Shown: piece after piece, positions 61,756 to 64,000 of the stretch
How positions within the stretch are numbered: position 1 is the stretch's first letter
How the letters are laid out: each line of letters begins with the position of its first letter
Assembly (NCBI RefSeq): GCF_033807715.1
Contig: NC_084599.1
Span: 12,109,625 to 12,173,624, forward strand
Source: Cololabis saira
Taxonomy: Eukaryota > Chordata > Actinopteri > Beloniformes > Belonidae
Direction of reading: 5' to 3'
Length of the DNA: 64,000 nt
Translations under genes and position numbers: made by a program
The notes under the pieces: model-generated
What the model saw: only the letters and a program-made list of their open reading frames with translations
Told to the model about the DNA's origin: nothing
The model's database searches: none

Positions 61756-62415
61756 TTTCCAGCTGGGCATTTTGCATATTTTCTAAACAGTGGAGTGTGG
61801 TTGTTCCTTGAACCCTGTAGCAGTACATAAATAGTGTACTTTTGACAGATAACTACCTTTAATGTGTTACAAGTCCTGAGATTTTATACATTTTTAACAA
61901 GTCCCCTTGAATGTATTAGACGGGTTATGAGACAGGGGGCCTTTGGACACAGACATGAGAGTCCCTATCCCCTAAAAGACCAAGACACTTATGGCGCTTT
62001 TCCACTAGTACTTACTCGGCCCGACTCGGCTCTACCCGCCTCTACCCGTTTTGTCCCCGTTTGTTTTTCCACAGCCAGGTGAGAAGTGGGGGGGTTGGGG
62101 TGAAGCTGCTGTGACGTACTCGATTGCGCAACCCCTTTGTTCATGTCGGCGCTGATGAGAAATCAGCTGGAGCCGCGAGCGGCTGAGAAAAAACAGCCCG
62201 TCTACATCGCTTTTTAATTCTCTCCTCAGCCACCAGGTTTCTGAACATCTGCACCTCAGAGTTGGATCACCAAACAGACGTTTTGCGCTTTTATAATAAA
62301 ATCGCAGCGAGCCGCGCTCGCGCTGACTCCCGCTTCCTGATTCAAACGTCTGACGGCCCCGCCCCCCGACCAATCAGTGGCGCGGAGGGTGGTGACGTCA
62401 GAAATAGTCCCGGCT

Positions 62416-62928
62416 GGGTCTGGGGCCCTCCGTTGTCGGGCCTGCACGGGTGTCGCCTTGTTGGGGGGCTCCCTCTCTCCGGGCCCGTCTCCGGTCCCCC
62501 CCGCTGCCTCTGCGGCGGGGCGCCCCTCTGGTCTTGGAGGGCCACTTCGTGGGGGGCGGGTGCGCCTGCCCGCGTCGGCGGCCGGGGCGGCTCTGTCTCT
62601 CCGGGCAGGCTGGCCCCCTGCCGGGTGGGGGTCGTTGGCCTGAAGGGTGAGGGCCTCCTGGCCGCGTGTCCGGCCCGGACCGGGTGGCCGGGGATTGCCT
62701 GGATCGCGGTCCGCCGCAGCGGGATCCCTGGCTGCTTCTTCCCGCGCCGGGGGGGGGGGGGGGGCCTCGCAGGCGGTGGGTTGCCTCCCTCCTACTTCTC
62801 CCCTCGGTGGGGTTGCCGGTGGCCTGGGTTCCGGGCTCTTCCGTGTCGCCCTCTGGTCTCGCGGGTGGCGGGGTTGCTCCCCCCCCTCCCCCACTATAGA
62901 TACACTTCAGGTGGAACTTTGTTTGGTT

Positions 62929-63017
<89 letters not shown>

Positions 63018-63488
63018 ATCATATACATACACACACACACACATAGACATACACACTGGCTTGTTCACCTGCATGCTGGCTCTCTAGTTTTTGGGTTTAG
63101 GTAGTGGTAGCGATAGCTTAGCTCAGACTGCAATCAGATCTCAAGATTTAGGTCGATTGCTGTTATTGTTTTGGTTGGCTCCGTGCCGGTTTCGTGCTTT
63201 GTTTGTGGTTTTTTGTTGCAGATTTCCAGTGCTTGACGTGTGTTTCCGTGTGTTCCTGCTTCCTGGATTGGCAGTGGATGTCGTCACCCCCCCCCCCCCC
63301 CCCCCAAAAAAAAAAAACAAAAAAAAAATCACTGGGTTTGTATGTGTATATTTATGTATGTATGCGTATATATATGTATATATATTAAATATAGTAATAA
63401 TGCACATATATATACTTTTGGTTTCTACCATCATGGTATCAATCATTAATATGTGTGCAGACAAGGTGAAGAAAAAAAAAAAAAAAAA
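62416..63488 (+). mobile_element. Poly(A)-tailed retro-insertion nested in a DNA transposon
   Basis: It is flanked by the exact 16-base duplication AGAAATAGTCCCGGCT (62400-62415 and 63489-63504). The right end is an A-run (63471-63489) preceded by GTGAAG, as expected for L1-type target-primed insertion. The first 500 bases are very GC-rich, followed by a (CA)n run (62933-63015) and a C-run then A-run (63289-63330). The overlapping long frames (up to 280 codons) lie in low-complexity DNA and match no family I know. Confidence 0.75.
62933..63015. repeat. (CA)n microsatellite
   Basis: About 41 uninterrupted CA units inside the retro-insertion. Confidence 0.95.
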
Positions 63489-63700
63489 AGAAATAGTCCC
63501 GGCTCAGCCCGGATAGAACCTCGCTAGAATGGTTACAGAAATAGTATCGGCTTGGAGCGGCTCTACCCGTCTCAGCCCTAGTGCAAAAGCGCAAAACGGG
63601 GCCGTGGCGGGTAGAACCGAGGTGAAGCGGGACTAGTGGAAAAGGGCCAATAATAGCTGGCGGTCAATAGTACATCTGTGGCCTTGTCCGCCTCTCTTTA

Positions 63701-63722
63701 CCTCCAATTATCCCCAAAGTAA
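63701..63722 (-). repeat. Right arm of a 22-base inverted repeat pair
   Basis: Exact reverse complement of 61734-61755, about 1.95 kb apart. Confidence 0.9.
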
Positions 63723-63768
63723 AACGCATGAAAACGCCTCAGTTTTTGCTCCGTGTAAACGGGGCCTA
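63721..63768. mobile_element. Fragment of the 48238-type inverted-repeat element
   Basis: About 48 bases (AAAACGCATGAAAACGCCTC, then TTTTTGCTCCGTGTAAACGG) match the right end of the element at 48761-48808 with a few differences. No other part of that element was seen nearby. Confidence 0.65.
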
Positions 63769-64000
63769 ATGCAAAAGGGGCATTTGTTATCATGTTTTTG
63801 CGGCGGTCTTGCAGATCTTTGTGGTTGTCGTAGTCATTTTGGTTCTCTTTCCAATCTTCATTTTCTATCCATATTGCTAAGGAAGGCTTAGTCAGAGTTC
63901 CCAAGACTTGTGTTTTAACTCTCATGGTGTCGTCCTCTCAGATTATTTGCTGTTTCTCTCCGGCCGACTTCAGTCGGCCTTCCTTTCAAATTCTGGAAGG

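Larger units (their letters stand above)
61993..63648. mobile_element. DNA transposon with GGCSCTTTTCCACTAGT ends, split by a retro-insertion
   Basis: The left end GGCGCTTTTCCACTAGTA and the right end, read on the other strand, GGCCCTTTTCCACTAGTC match at 16 of 18 bases. CGGCTCTACCCG-type subterminal motifs lie on both sides. Removing the insert at 62416-63504 leaves about 570 bases. No transposase and no certain target duplication were found, so the superfamily is undetermined. Confidence 0.75.
57429..64000. other. polrmt intron 15, continuing past the window
   Basis: At least 6.6 kb. It contains a 712-base hAT element, MITE family B copy 2, a nested transposon complex (61993-63648), a 22-base inverted repeat pair and a fragment of the 48238 element. 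No motif C exon was found on the plus strand. Confidence 0.75.

Noticed and set aside
62262..63104. 280-codon plus-strand open frame and overlapping 204-212-codon minus-strand frames
   Set aside because: They lie in GC-rich, low-complexity DNA and a CA repeat inside a nested transposon. Several frames are open at once and no domain is recognisable.

Overview
The window is vertebrate nuclear DNA, almost certainly from a teleost fish. It has split genes with GT-AG introns, AT-rich non-coding DNA, many long dinucleotide repeats, and interspersed elements of types common in fish: short hAT-like inverted-repeat elements, an L2-like LINE, and a tRNA-headed SINE. No complete gene, no bacterial-type operon, no rRNA and no functional tRNA gene was found.

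Two genes are supported, both cut by the window edges and arranged head to head. On the minus strand, 17066-17438 is the first coding exon of an FGF7/10/22-subfamily growth factor. Because it sits next to polrmt, as in mammals, I call it fgf22. A TATA box lies about 430 bases upstream of its ATG. Everything to the left (1-17065) appears to be its long first intron, and exons 2 and 3 must lie outside the window. On the plus strand, fifteen exons from 29212 to 57428 encode about 1157 residues of the mitochondrial RNA polymerase POLRMT. The encoded parts are a targeting peptide, a basic linker, a PPR region, the N-terminal domain, and the T7-like polymerase core. The core includes the DFRGRTYP segment, the motif A aspartate and the motif B lysine and tyrosine. 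The last exons, carrying the motif C aspartate, lie beyond position 64000. The intervening 11 kb (about 17.9-29.2 kb) shows no gene.

The non-coding space is rich in transposon insertions. Six elements carry clear 8-base target duplications: two related MITE families with ends TAGGGCTGNGCGAT (two copies each, in opposite orientations), a 215-base element inserted in an older repeat, and a 712-base element. There is also a 1.25-kb element with a pogo-like transposase fragment, an L2-like LINE with a decayed catalytic motif, and a DNA transposon that itself holds a poly(A)-tailed retro-insertion with a 16-base target duplication.

The most interesting structural signals concern RNA processing of polrmt. 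Intron 4 starts with a (CA)n run 9 bases after the 5' splice site and ends with a (GT)n run touching the 3' splice site, an arrangement expected to pair and loop the intron. Two nearly identical MITEs in opposite orientation flank exons 13-15, a layout that favours back-splicing. Several perfect palindromes in the non-coding DNA remain unexplained. I found no undescribed protein system in this window.
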